Positions 13,313-21,151 of a stretch of 35,496 nt of DNA are shown here, in pieces; positions within the stretch are counted from its first letter, which is position 1; every line of letters starts with the position of its first letter. A program made the translations under genes and the position numbers. The DNA is taken from positions 1 to 35,496 of the IMG/VR virus record IMGVR_UViG_3300050120_000081. One strand, 5' to 3'. Source of the DNA: a virus. The notes beneath the pieces were generated by a model. The model saw only the letters and a list, made by a program, of their open reading frames with translations, did not search any database and was not told the origin of the DNA.

Positions 13313-15484
13313 ATGGACATCGACAAGCTCGGCCAAATAACGCTACAGGATTTGCCGGGGGCATTGCCACCGGGCGAAGCCTCCCTGCTCATTGAAAAGA
13401 CAGATGTGGGCTTTGCCGATGACGACCGCTCTGACTCGTCCATGCTCAAGGAAGCCACGCAGAACCGCAGCATGGCCGAAGCCTTCGAATCCAGCCGTGG
13501 TCTTATCCTCAACTGGAACGTTACCGAACTCATGCTTCGCGCCTACGTGGAGCCGGTCAAGTGGAAGGGTAGCGACCAGTACCGCTCCCACCTTGGTCTG
13601 CCTCTACTCGGCGAACACTTCTACTCCATGTTGGCCGTATGCCAAGAGACCCTCTTCGCGGGGTTCCAGCCATTCCAACTAGACCCAACATCAGGCACCG
13701 ATGCCGACACCGCAGCCGCTGAGACCGCCCTTGTGCGTGCCCAGATGAAGCGTTGCGGCTACCGTGGCTCAACCATGAAGCAGGAGATGCGTCACGTTAT
13801 ATACGACGGCCTTCTGTACGGTACCGGTGTGGCTCACATCGGTTGGGAGTCATACACACAGGAAGTGAAGAAGCTTCGTTCCAAGACCGCAACCACAGCC
13901 ATCGCTGTTGGCGGTGGAGCTATCTCAATTCCGCAGGGTGATATTGACGACACCGAGGAGTATGTAGACCATCTCATTGAATACAACCAAGCCAAGTTTG
14001 AGCACGTGCCGGTTCGTCGTCTCCGTGTAGACCCGACCTGCCGTCGCGGCGAAATCTGGACAGCCCAGTGGGCCGCTCGTCTCATCTACCCAAGCTCGTA
14101 TGACCTTGACCGTCTTCGCGACACCGAAGGGTTCAACATCCCCACCCGTGAGGAACTCATTGCCCTGTCCACTCCTCAGCGGATGGATGGCACTCCTTAC
14201 AACGTCCTCGACACGCAGGGTGCCAACAGCATCGGCAACGTGTTCCGTCAGACCAGTACACCGCAGAAGGCGTACCCCGAAGACTATGACAACTCCAAGG
14301 CTGACCCTCTCGCCAAGGCATGGGAAGTGTACGACTACTGGACGGCCTATCGTCATGTGATGGTGTTGAACAACCAGTACGTCATCTACAACCAGCCCCA
14401 TGATTTGGGCAAGATTCCATTCCTAAGCTTCGTGTTCCGTGAGGCTCCAGACAGTTTTTATGGCTACGGCCTCGGCTTCTGGCTGTGCGACTACCAGCGT
14501 ATCGGTCAGGGCATCGTCAACGCTTTCTTCGATGACTTGAACCTGAACATCATGGGTACATACACATCGGACGCGGGGTCGAACAACTCGGCTCAGGCTC
14601 AGTGGATTTTTCCGGGCAAAATTATGAAGACTGACCCCGGCAAGAAGATTGAACCTCTGGCCCGTAACAGTGTTGGTCTCGAACCGCTTCAGGTCATCGA
14701 GCAGGTCAAGGCGTGGGCAGTTCAAATCTCCGGTGCGGGTATCACCGCCACTGGAACCAACGCAGGAGCCCCCGGCGACCTTCGTACACCCGCTGGTGCT
14801 GCTGCCGTCGCCCAAGGTGAAGGTGTCAAGACCACCGACCTTATCGACCAGATTTGCGACAACATGTTTGTCCCGTTCATCGAGTACGTCATCGAACAGA
14901 ACCACCGCTTGAAGCCTTCTCAAATCAAGCAGTGGCTCTCAGATGAACTCTCGACCGCGTACAAGCAGGTTGACCCTCTGTCGGTTGCCAACGGTCAGTA
15001 CATCGTTACTGTCTCGGCGGCTACACGTCTCCGTGCCCGTCAGCAGTTGAACTCGCTCATGGGCTTTATCGAGACGCTGGTACAGGGTCAGAACACTTCC
15101 GACATGCTTGCCGTTCAGGGTATGAAGATTAACTTCGCTGAACTGGTCAAGACCCTCATCGACTCCAGCGGTCTCCCGATGCGTGAGAACGTCATCCAGC
15201 CGATGACCGATGAAGACAAGCAGCGTCTCGCCGCTCAGCAACAGGCTCCTCCTCCGTTCGAACAGCAGGAGGGAATCAAGGCTCAGGCCAAGATGAAGAT
15301 TGACGACAACCAAGCTGAGAACCGGATTCTCATCAAGACCGGCGAAGCGACGTTGAAGTCCAACCAGATGCAACAGGCTCACGGTCACACGGTGGAAGAG
15401 GATGCTCTCAACCGTGCGGAACGTAGCTCGTTCGAAACCAGCGATAAAAACTTCGTTGGTGGTGGCGGAACAGGACAGATTTAA
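13313..15484 (+). CDS. Portal protein, 723 aa
   Basis: The dodecameric portal forms the DNA channel at one head vertex and docks the terminase. Position between large terminase and scaffold and the length support this. Recognisable portal features are VKWKGSDQYRSHLGLPLLGE, the central FYGYGLGFWLCDYQRIGQG followed by helix NAFFDDLNLN, TDPGKKIEPLARNSVGLEPL, and the C-terminal helical part with VSAATRLRARQQLNSLMGFI. The tail is Gln-rich (LAAQQQAPPPFEQQEG) and ends GGGGTGQI. The length suits podovirus-type portals. The stop overlaps the next ATG by one base. Confidence 0.85.
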   Translation: MDIDKLGQITLQDLPGALPPGEASLLIEKTDVGFADDDRSDSSMLKEATQNRSMAEAFESSRGLILNWNVTELMLRAYVEPVKWKGSDQYRSHLGLPLLGEHFYSMLAVCQETLFAGFQPFQLDPTSGTDADTAAAETALVRAQMKRCGYRGSTMKQEMRHVIYDGLLYGTGVAHIGWESYTQEVKKLRSKTATTAIAVGGGAISIPQGDIDDTEEYVDHLIEYNQAKFEHVPVRRLRVDPTCRRGEIWTAQWAARLIYPSSYDLDRLRDTEGFNIPTREELIALSTPQRMDGTPYNVLDTQGANSIGNVFRQTSTPQKAYPEDYDNSKADPLAKAWEVYDYWTAYRHVMVLNNQYVIYNQPHDLGKIPFLSFVFREAPDSFYGYGLGFWLCDYQRIGQGIVNAFFDDLNLNIMGTYTSDAGSNNSAQAQWIFPGKIMKTDPGKKIEPLARNSVGLEPLQVIEQVKAWAVQISGAGITATGTNAGAPGDLRTPAGAAAVAQGEGVKTTDLIDQICDNMFVPFIEYVIEQNHRLKPSQIKQWLSDELSTAYKQVDPLSVANGQYIVTVSAATRLRARQQLNSLMGFIETLVQGQNTSDMLAVQGMKINFAELVKTLIDSSGLPMRENVIQPMTDEDKQRLAAQQQAPPPFEQQEGIKAQAKMKIDDNQAENRILIKTGEATLKSNQMQQAHGHTVEEDALNRAERSSFETSDKNFVGGGGTGQI

Positions 15485-15879
15485 TGGCAGAGCAACCAGT
15501 ACCGTTTGGAGCCCACACCACGATGGGGATTGACATCGCTAACCGCTTGTATTCACTCAAGACACATCCGGGTTACTACGACCTAGTGAGGATGTCTGAG
15601 GGTGTTGTGCAGATGGCAGAGGATGCCTTCATCAACTTTGAAGGTTGGGACAAAGACGAGTTACAAGCCCGTTCCCTAGCCTTTCAAGCCGCGAAGAGGT
15701 TTCACAAACTTCTCTTCTCGAAGATTGAAGAAGCCATCGCTTCGGGTATTGAAGAGTTGAGAGCCACGCGGCAAGCAGAAGACCCGTTCGCGAAGGAACA
15801 TGCCGACATGGCTGACGACCTTCGCGTAGCGGCCCTACAGTTTGAATCGAATGAGACCCGGATTCCGGGCACGTACTAG
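15484..15879 (+). CDS. Head-associated protein of unknown function, 131 aa, ends TRIPGTY
   Basis: The ATG overlaps the portal stop. The protein is soluble and helical (MSEGVVQMAEDAFINFEGWD, FQAAKRFHKLLFSKIEEAIA) and ends ESNETRIPGTY. The last seven residues equal those of the large terminase. Its location between portal and scaffold suggests a head or packaging role. The shared C-terminal peptide hints that both proteins dock on the same partner, for example the portal; this is inference. Confidence 0.7.
   Translation: MAEQPVPFGAHTTMGIDIANRLYSLKTHPGYYDLVRMSEGVVQMAEDAFINFEGWDKDELQARSLAFQAAKRFHKLLFSKIEEAIASGIEELRATRQAEDPFAKEHADMADDLRVAALQFESNETRIPGTY
15856..15878. repeat. 23-bp shared sequence, second copy
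   Basis: 21 of 23 bases match 13242-13264; the two differences are both silent in the TRIPGTY frame. Confidence 0.75.
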
Positions 15880-15887
15880 GAGATGTT

Positions 15888-16853
15888 ATGGCAGAGTTGA
15901 CCGAAGCACAGGAACTACCGTTGGACAATCCCGAACTGGCAGCAGCCTTGGAAAAGGCTACGACCAAGGAAGAGATTCGTGAGTTGATGTGGGCTGAAGC
16001 TGAGAAGAATGGGTTCTCCCGCCCCGGCCACAGCGTAGCTCCGCCTCTCATCGCTGAGGAGAAGGAAGAGAAGACTGAGACCGCCAAGACTGAGGAAGTT
16101 GAAGACGCTCCTGCGGTCTACAAGGAAGAGATTGTCATCGGTGGGCAGACGTACCAGTTTGAAGGTGACAGTGTTGCTGACGTTCTGCGTCAAATCAAGG
16201 CTGCAAATTCCGCCCACAACGCGGCTACCGCTAAGCCGGAAGTCAAGACGGAAACCAAGACCGCTCCGACCAACGATGAGAAGGTTGCTTTGGAGCTTGA
16301 TTACCGGATGGGGAAGATTTCCATCGACACCTATCTGGAGAAGACCGGTGCTCTGGATGCCTACCTTGAAAAGAAGGGCATCCCGGTCGGCGAACTCAAG
16401 GAAATCGTCAACAAGAAGGTCACCGATAAGGTAGCCGCTGCTTGGGACAACGCTGCCGACGAGTTCAAGACGGCTAACCCGGATTATGTCCCAAACAAGC
16501 AGAATCAGACCGTCATGGGTATGAAATTGGCCGAGTTGAACCTCCGTGAACCTACGGCGGCTAACCTGACCCGTGCTTATGAGGCACTCAAGGCTGATGG
16601 TTTGCTGTTCAATACGGTGGCTGAAACAGCCGCTGTTGTACAGCCAACTACGAAAAAGAAGCTACAGGGTTCCTCTATGTTCGGCGTTGGTGGGCAGGGT
16701 GGGGACACAAGTAAGGCGGTAACAACCAAGACCGCTGGTGTACCCAAAATCACCCCAGATATGACTCCTCAGCAAATCATGAGAGCCATGACCACCGCCG
16801 CACAGGAGTCCGGTTTGAACCCGGATGATGTCATCAAACAATACAGTCGCTAA
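15888..16853 (+). CDS. Capsid scaffold/assembly protein, 321 aa
   Basis: The gene lies directly before the major capsid gene, as scaffolds do. The product is acidic and helical, rich in Glu, Lys and Ala (EEKEEKTETAKTEEVEDAP), with low-complexity linkers and no Cys. A middle helical part (DYRMGKISIDTYLEKTGALD, ELKEIVNKKVTDKVAAAWDN) and a C-terminus ending DDVIKQYSR resemble scaffolds of podovirus-type heads, whose C-terminal helices bind capsid protein. The ribosome binding site is TAGGAG. Confidence 0.75.
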   Translation: MAELTEAQELPLDNPELAAALEKATTKEEIRELMWAEAEKNGFSRPGHSVAPPLIAEEKEEKTETAKTEEVEDAPAVYKEEIVIGGQTYQFEGDSVADVLRQIKAANSAHNAATAKPEVKTETKTAPTNDEKVALELDYRMGKISIDTYLEKTGALDAYLEKKGIPVGELKEIVNKKVTDKVAAAWDNAADEFKTANPDYVPNKQNQTVMGMKLAELNLREPTAANLTRAYEALKADGLLFNTVAETAAVVQPTTKKKLQGSSMFGVGGQGGDTSKAVTTKTAGVPKITPDMTPQQIMRAMTTAAQESGLNPDDVIKQYSR

Positions 16854-16859
16854 AGTTTT

Positions 16860-16885
16860 CTGACTATCTACTTACTCTATTAGAA
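16860..16885 (+). promoter_or_regulatory. Repeated element (C/T)TGACT-N13/14-TTAGAG, copy 3
   Basis: TTTTCTGACT, with CTGACT at 16860-16865, then TTAGAA at 16880-16885 after 14 bases. It lies about 45 bases before the capsid gene and is clearly separate from that gene's ribosome binding site, so it is not a translation signal. Confidence 0.5.
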
Positions 16886-16929
16886 CGCCGGTAAGCTACC
16901 AAGGCATATCGGCCAGAGGATTAAACACT

Positions 16930-17931
16930 ATGCCTTCACTTACTCCCGGCGTAACTTCCGCCACTCTCGCTGCCTTTCCTCAGATTGCTTACAACAAGCA
17001 GTCCATCATGGAATGGCAAGCAAATACTCCGGCTCTGGTCGAGTTGACTGACTCCCGCCCGATGCCCCGGCGCGCTGGTCGCACCCAGCAATTCTACGGA
17101 CAGGTTCCTTTCACCGCTGCTCCCGGCCCTGTTTCCGAGGCAGTTCCTCCTCCGTCTCTCTCCCTCTCGCAGGTTGTGTCGCAGTCGTACTGCGATGAAT
17201 ACGGCGACTGGGTTGGTATCTCGAACGTTGCCAAGGATATGTTCCTCGCGGACATCACCCTCGATGCACAGCGCAACCTTGCATACCGTGGCGCGTTGAC
17301 CGCGAACCTCGTGGTCTTCAATGCGTTCGAGTCGGCGTCAGCAGCTTCTGCTGCGGCCCGTATCGACCTCACGGGTACCATGCTTGCCCAGACTGTCAAG
17401 AAGGCTGAGACCCAGTTGATGGGTGCAAACGTTCCTACCCGTACGGGTGGAATGTACTCCGCAGTCATGCACCCTTATGTGTGCTACGACTTCACCAGTG
17501 ACCAGACCATCGGCGGTTACCTCGACGTTGCCCGTCGTAACTACACCGCTCCTTCCTACGTCAATGCCCTCTCGAAGGACATGACGGTTGGATACACGGT
17601 GTATGACTGGGCCGGTGTTCGCATCGTCCGTACCTCCACGGTTCCGACCTATGCCAACTACCCGACCGCTGGGTTGACTGGATACGCTTCATATTTTGTG
17701 GGCCGCGAAGCCATGATTTCCAGCGAGTTGCTCGGTGAAGCAGTGCCGAAAGACCCGAACTTCAAGACCCGCGTTCAGATTTTCGGCGACAACGATGCAA
17801 GCCTGAGCGACCCGTTGCTCCAGACTCGCGCCATCGTCAGCTATGACTGGTTCCTCGGTGTAACGGCTCGTCCGAACACCAACGGCACTCCGGGCTTCCG
17901 TCGTGTCCGTAGCCAGACAGCCGCTGTCTAA
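16930..17931 (+). CDS. Major capsid protein, N4-gp56-like, 333 aa
   Basis: The ATG at 16930 follows CAGAGGATTAAACACT. Location after the scaffold, length and style fit a major capsid protein. Features suggesting the N4-gp56 family are the N-terminal VTSATLAAFPQIAYNKQSI, a loop GRTQQFYGQVPFTAAPG, SQSYCDEYGDWVGIS, the GGMYSAVMHPYVCYDF segment and the C-terminal IVSYDWFLGVTARPNTNG. The HK97 fold is implied by family knowledge. It is likely highly expressed: its own upstream element, and a hairpin directly after the stop. Confidence 0.85.
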   Translation: MPSLTPGVTSATLAAFPQIAYNKQSIMEWQANTPALVELTDSRPMPRRAGRTQQFYGQVPFTAAPGPVSEAVPPPSLSLSQVVSQSYCDEYGDWVGISNVAKDMFLADITLDAQRNLAYRGALTANLVVFNAFESASAASAAARIDLTGTMLAQTVKKAETQLMGANVPTRTGGMYSAVMHPYVCYDFTSDQTIGGYLDVARRNYTAPSYVNALSKDMTVGYTVYDWAGVRIVRTSTVPTYANYPTAGLTGYASYFVGREAMISSELLGEAVPKDPNFKTRVQIFGDNDASLSDPLLQTRAIVSYDWFLGVTARPNTNGTPGFRRVRSQTAAV

Positions 17932-17948
17932 CAAGTTGTTGCATACGT

Positions 17949-17968
17949 GGGGGTCAGCGATGGCCCCC
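17949..17968 (+). terminator. GNRA-loop hairpin after the capsid gene
   Basis: GGGGGTCA (17949-17956) pairs with TGGCCCCC (17961-17968), with one wobble pair, around a GCGA loop. It lies 18 bases after the capsid stop. There is no T-run directly after it, so it may slow polymerase or protect the capsid mRNA 3' end rather than be a full terminator. Confidence 0.55.
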
Positions 17969-18014
17969 GCCTCCTGAAATCAGTTTCACAATTTTGTACT
18001 AAGGAAAAACCACC

Positions 18015-18653
18015 ATGAGCAATACTCCACTTAAGTTCGCATCGCAGGTCTCCGGTACTATCGAGAAGACCCTTGCGCCCAACAAGACCGGTGTCTCCAC
18101 GACTGAGACCGCGTTTTTGGTCAATGGTAACGCCATTGCCAACATCTCGCCCTTCGTGCTGCCTGTTTCAGTGGGTACTCCGGGTGTGTTCCTTGCCGGT
18201 GCTCCCGGTGCTCTGTCCAACACAGGTCAGGTGTTCCGTCTCCGTGCGTACGGCTTCGCCGTCACCGGTGCGACTGAGAACCTTACCCTCAACCTTTATC
18301 AGGTTCCTGCTGCCTCCATCGCCGGTCTGACCGCTACCAGCTTTGCTGGTGCGACCAAGATTGCAACGACTGGTGCGGTTGCAGTGAACTCGACCATCGG
18401 CTCCTTCCTGATTGACGTTGTTCTTCAGGCGGTTGCTGAGTCTGCTTCAGCGGCTACGCTTCAGGGTTACCAGTTCGGCTACGTCAACAACGGTGGTTCG
18501 CCTCCGACTGTGACGGGTGCCGCACCTATCACCCCTGTCACGGGTCTGCTCGGCGAAGGCGACTTGAACTTCTTCGTCACTTCCACTCTGTCTGGCGGCA
18601 ACGCTGCGGACGTGGTTACTCTCTCAGGCTTGCAGCTTGAGTTCGTCAGCTAA
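18015..18653 (+). CDS. Putative head decoration or minor structural protein, 212 aa
   Basis: The ATG follows AAGGAAAAACCACC. The protein is rich in Ala, Thr, Gly, Ser and Val with alternating hydrophobics (FRLRAYGFAVTGATENLTLN, LSGLQLEFVS), typical of an all-beta virion protein. It directly follows the capsid gene and is separated from it only by the hairpin, as decoration proteins often are. No family was recognised. A strong terminator follows it. Confidence 0.6.
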   Translation: MSNTPLKFASQVSGTIEKTLAPNKTGVSTTETAFLVNGNAIANISPFVLPVSVGTPGVFLAGAPGALSNTGQVFRLRAYGFAVTGATENLTLNLYQVPAASIAGLTATSFAGATKIATTGAVAVNSTIGSFLIDVVLQAVAESASAATLQGYQFGYVNNGGSPPTVTGAAPITPVTGLLGEGDLNFFVTSTLSGGNAADVVTLSGLQLEFVS

Positions 18654-18680
18654 ACATTACACACCCGGTAGGGGTGCGAG

Positions 18681-18706
18681 GGGCGGGGCTTCGGCCTCGC
18701 CCTTTT
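18681..18706 (+). terminator. Intrinsic terminator
   Basis: GGGCGGGGC (18681-18689) pairs with GCCTCGCCC (18694-18702), one wobble, around a TTCG tetraloop, followed by TTTTC. This is a classical rho-independent terminator ending the capsid/decoration unit. Confidence 0.85.
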
Positions 18707-18762
18707 CGGCATTTGGAGATACATCAGTCACCATCAGTTGTCATTTTTGAGTATTAGCACCT

Positions 18763-19245
18763 ATGGCGATAACTATAGGTGAGCGATTTGGTAAGTGGGT
18801 AGTTACTGGGGAGTCGGATAAGAAGTACGGTTCTCTGCATTGGTTGTGTGTCTGCGATTGTGGCACGAAAAAGGCTGTACGGGAGCGGCACCTTATAGGT
18901 CAAGCCTCCACGTGTTGCTCCAAGTGTCAGGCAGGTAAGACATCGGAAGCAGCAACTCGTAGGTTACGCCGCTCTCCACGGGGTCGGTTGCTTCATATAG
19001 GTACCAGCCGTCGTCAGGCTTTTTATAAGCGGGTGGTGGATGAACAATTTGAGCTTCAGAAGGGTTTGTGCGCTGTCTGTATGAAGCCTTTGGTTAACGA
19101 CTTCTCAGCTTGCTTTGACCATGACCATACGACCGATGAATACCGGGAGTTAGTTCACAGGGGCTGTAACGTTTTCATCGGGTGGCTTGAGCGAGACCCC
19201 GAAGTAGTAGCTAGGACACTTGAATACTTGGAGAAATACAAATGA
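18763..19245 (+). CDS. HNH endonuclease of endonuclease VII type, probable homing endonuclease, 160 aa
   Basis: Residues 6-55 (GERFGKWVVTGES, LHWLCVCDCGTKKAVRERHL, STCCSKC) form the Cys-rich N-terminal domain seen in many phage homing endonucleases. Residues 101-140 are a beta-beta-alpha-metal nuclease: CAVC (103-106), FDHDH (118-122) and RGCNVFIGWL with C135 and N136, as in T4 endonuclease VII relatives. D119-H122 should hold the catalytic His. It follows a terminator and has a weak ribosome binding site. The stop overlaps the next gene (ATGA). A free-standing homing endonuclease inserted between structural genes is the simplest reading. Confidence 0.85.
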   Translation: MAITIGERFGKWVVTGESDKKYGSLHWLCVCDCGTKKAVRERHLIGQASTCCSKCQAGKTSEAATRRLRRSPRGRLLHIGTSRRQAFYKRVVDEQFELQKGLCAVCMKPLVNDFSACFDHDHTTDEYRELVHRGCNVFIGWLERDPEVVARTLEYLEKYK

Positions 19246-19910
19246 ACCCTTGGGATTTTCCTACGGCCTTTCTGGTTAGACATGGTACGACGAGCTTGAA
19301 TAGCTCGAACTGTTGGCGTGGCTGGGAGAACCCTTCCCTAAACGAGGAAGGCATCCAAGCCGCTGAAGCAATCCAGAATTACTTCCAGTGGCAAAAGCTT
19401 GGGCGTGTCATCTGCTCCGATTTGAACCGTGCCGTAGAGACGGCTGAGTACATCATGGAGAGCGGTAGCGTAACGTGCCCATTCATTGAACAAGACCCCG
19501 GCCTTCGCTCGTGGGCTATCGGCTCCTTCGCTGGGATGAAGAAGACCGATACCAACAAGAAGACATTCCAGAGGTACATCGACAACCCCGACGAGCGGAC
19601 TCCCAACACGGACGAGCTTCCGGGCGAATCCCTTAACGAGTTTCGTCAGAGGAATGAACGGCTGTTGGAGTACATCCACTCGCCTCATCAGGGTCTGCCC
19701 TCCGCCATCGTGGTTCACACTTCGAACATCACCGCCATCCAGCGGTACATAGACGAGATTGAAGGTCGTGAGCCAAAAAGTGATGAAGAGAGTATTGACA
19801 TGGTAGAACCCGGTGGCATCATCGCAGTCTATGCGGACACCAACGGCAAACTTACTATGGTTCCCGTTCTCGGTGAAGTCGAGGTCGAGGAGACTCCCGA
19901 GGTATCATGA
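19242..19910 (+). CDS. Histidine phosphatase (phosphoglycerate mutase-like) superfamily protein, 222 aa
   Basis: The fold is clear from FLVRHGTTSLN (R13, H14), VICSDLNRAVETAEYI (R63) and AIVVHTSN (H159), the conserved Arg/His set. H14 would carry the phosphate. In place of the usual acid residue of the loop around 88-94 the sequence is LRSWAIGSFAG: I see no Glu at the expected place, so catalysis may differ or the enzyme belongs to a variant subfamily. The substrate is unknown. It overlaps both neighbours, so all three genes are translated together. Such enzymes occur sporadically in phages. Confidence 0.85.
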   Translation: MNPWDFPTAFLVRHGTTSLNSSNCWRGWENPSLNEEGIQAAEAIQNYFQWQKLGRVICSDLNRAVETAEYIMESGSVTCPFIEQDPGLRSWAIGSFAGMKKTDTNKKTFQRYIDNPDERTPNTDELPGESLNEFRQRNERLLEYIHSPHQGLPSAIVVHTSNITAIQRYIDEIEGREPKSDEESIDMVEPGGIIAVYADTNGKLTMVPVLGEVEVEETPEVS

Positions 19911-20458
19911 ACCACTCCGCACCAGCACGTCCCACTGAGGACGACTTCCTCCCCATCAATATCGCCATGGCGAAGTATCAGGCGGAAAGGATTGAGCCTC
20001 TGCTCGATACCTACCGCCTCGATGACCATGAGCAGTTCAAAGACTTCGAACGCAGGAAGGGAGTCGTCCTCCATTCCAGCAGGTTCCTGCACCGCCTCAA
20101 GGAGATGGAGCCCAAGCTCATCATCTGGAAGCAGGAGATGTTCGATGACTGGGGTCTTTACCTCCATGTCAACGGGGCCACGGTCTTCATCTCGCAGGTA
20201 TCCAAGGGATGGCTCACGGAGTTCAGCTACACCGAAGTAGACCACCGCAACCTGCCCTCCGAACCACACTGGGGTTGGCGTACGGTACTACTCCGGCTCA
20301 TGGAGAAGGGTGTCTTCACATGGGAGCAGGTTGTGAAGGAGTTTGGACACAGTACCGGAGCTAACTCCGACCGCTGGTTCCTCTTCACAGAGCCGTTCAG
20401 GAACCATCACAGCACCGGAATTGTCCACTCGAACCTGAGGGCACACATTGAAAACTAA
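19907..20458 (+). CDS. Unknown protein, 183 aa
   Basis: ATGA overlap with the phosphatase gene fixes the start. The protein is Trp-, His- and Arg-rich (KLIIWKQEMFDDWGLYLHVN, GWLTEFSYTEVDHRNLPSEP, HWGWRTVLLRLMEKGVFTWE). It has no Cys pairs and no membrane segment. The compact aromatic composition suggests a folded alpha/beta enzyme or binding protein. Translational coupling points to a joint role with the phosphatase, which cannot be specified. Confidence 0.65.
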   Translation: MNHSAPARPTEDDFLPINIAMAKYQAERIEPLLDTYRLDDHEQFKDFERRKGVVLHSSRFLHRLKEMEPKLIIWKQEMFDDWGLYLHVNGATVFISQVSKGWLTEFSYTEVDHRNLPSEPHWGWRTVLLRLMEKGVFTWEQVVKEFGHSTGANSDRWFLFTEPFRNHHSTGIVHSNLRAHIEN

Positions 20459-20475
20459 CAAAAACTAACTGTTTT

Positions 20476-20500
20476 TTGACTACTCAAAACATGGTTAGAG
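20476..20500 (+). promoter_or_regulatory. Repeated element (C/T)TGACT-N13-TTAGAG, copy 4
   Basis: TTTTTTGACT, with TTGACT at 20476-20481, 13 bases, then TTAGAG at 20495-20500. It starts shortly after the previous stop and precedes the gene at 20507; the GAGG of its second half also serves as ribosome binding site. Confidence 0.5.
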
Positions 20501-20506
20501 GTATTT

Positions 20507-20965
20507 ATGGCTACTACGACAGTTGACAGTAACAAAGACGAAATGCGGTCGCTCATCAAGGAAATCTTTGCTGAGTTCGCCCCCATCATGCAGAGCATGG
20601 CTCTCACCCCGGACAAGCTTCGTGAGGCTCAGAAGCCCTATGTAGACCCGATGGACATTGCCAAGCACAACCATGCACGGAAGCAGTTCCAAGAGGATGA
20701 GCGTCAGCGTGACGCTGACAAAGCTGAGAGGCAAGCACGTTGCTCTCACTTGGATGAGAACGGCAAGTATGCCATTCGACTCCAGCGGAACTTCCACGAT
20801 GGTATGGCCCGTGGGATTTGCCTTCACTGCATGTTGTGCATCGAGCCCCAGCATTGGGATTGGCGTCCCGTGACGAAGGCAGATGGTTCCATCGAGAACG
20901 AAGCGTTCATCGAAAAGGCTCACCCGCTGTATTACATCGTGCAGCAGCTTGAATCACGAAGCTAA
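20507..20965 (+). CDS. Unknown protein with Cys/His cluster, 152 aa
   Basis: The ATG follows TTAGAGGTATTT. A helical N-terminal half (KDEMRSLIKEIFAEFAPIMQ, NHARKQFQEDERQRDADKAE) is followed by ARCSHLDENGKYAIRLQRNF, HDGMARGICLHCMLCIEPQH. Cys and His of RCSH and CLHCMLC could make one zinc site. The C-terminus is HPLYYIVQQLESRS. I recognise no named family; position among structural genes suggests a virion or assembly role. Confidence 0.65.
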   Translation: MATTTVDSNKDEMRSLIKEIFAEFAPIMQSMALTPDKLREAQKPYVDPMDIAKHNHARKQFQEDERQRDADKAERQARCSHLDENGKYAIRLQRNFHDGMARGICLHCMLCIEPQHWDWRPVTKADGSIENEAFIEKAHPLYYIVQQLESRS

Positions 20966-20974
20966 GGGTGAACT

Positions 20975-21151
20975 ATGGGAAGGACGAAGAGGGTCAAACA
21001 CTGTCCCACGTGTGGGACGGAAGACTTGTCGCAGTTTGCACCTAACCGTGCGAGACGTGACCGTTTGCAAGTTTATTGTCGTCCCTGCATGTCGCTGAAG
21101 CGGAAGCAGGTAAAGAAGGAAGAACCGAGGGTACTCATATCATCACTCTAG
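20975..21151 (+). CDS. Zinc-ribbon fragment resembling the N-terminus of HNH homing endonucleases, 58 aa
   Basis: The ORF MGRTKRVKHCPTCGTEDLSQ continues FAPNRARRDRLQVYCRPCMS LKRKQ. CPTC plus CRPC, with the LSQFxxNRxRxDxLQxYCRPC pattern, is the usual N-terminal zinc ribbon of phage HNH endonucleases of the endonuclease VII type. The nuclease part is absent: the frame ends after a short basic tail, within the first codons of the following fibre gene. I read it as the remnant of an inserted endonuclease gene, though a stand-alone zinc-ribbon protein is possible. Confidence 0.6.
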   Translation: MGRTKRVKHCPTCGTEDLSQFAPNRARRDRLQVYCRPCMSLKRKQVKKEEPRVLISSL

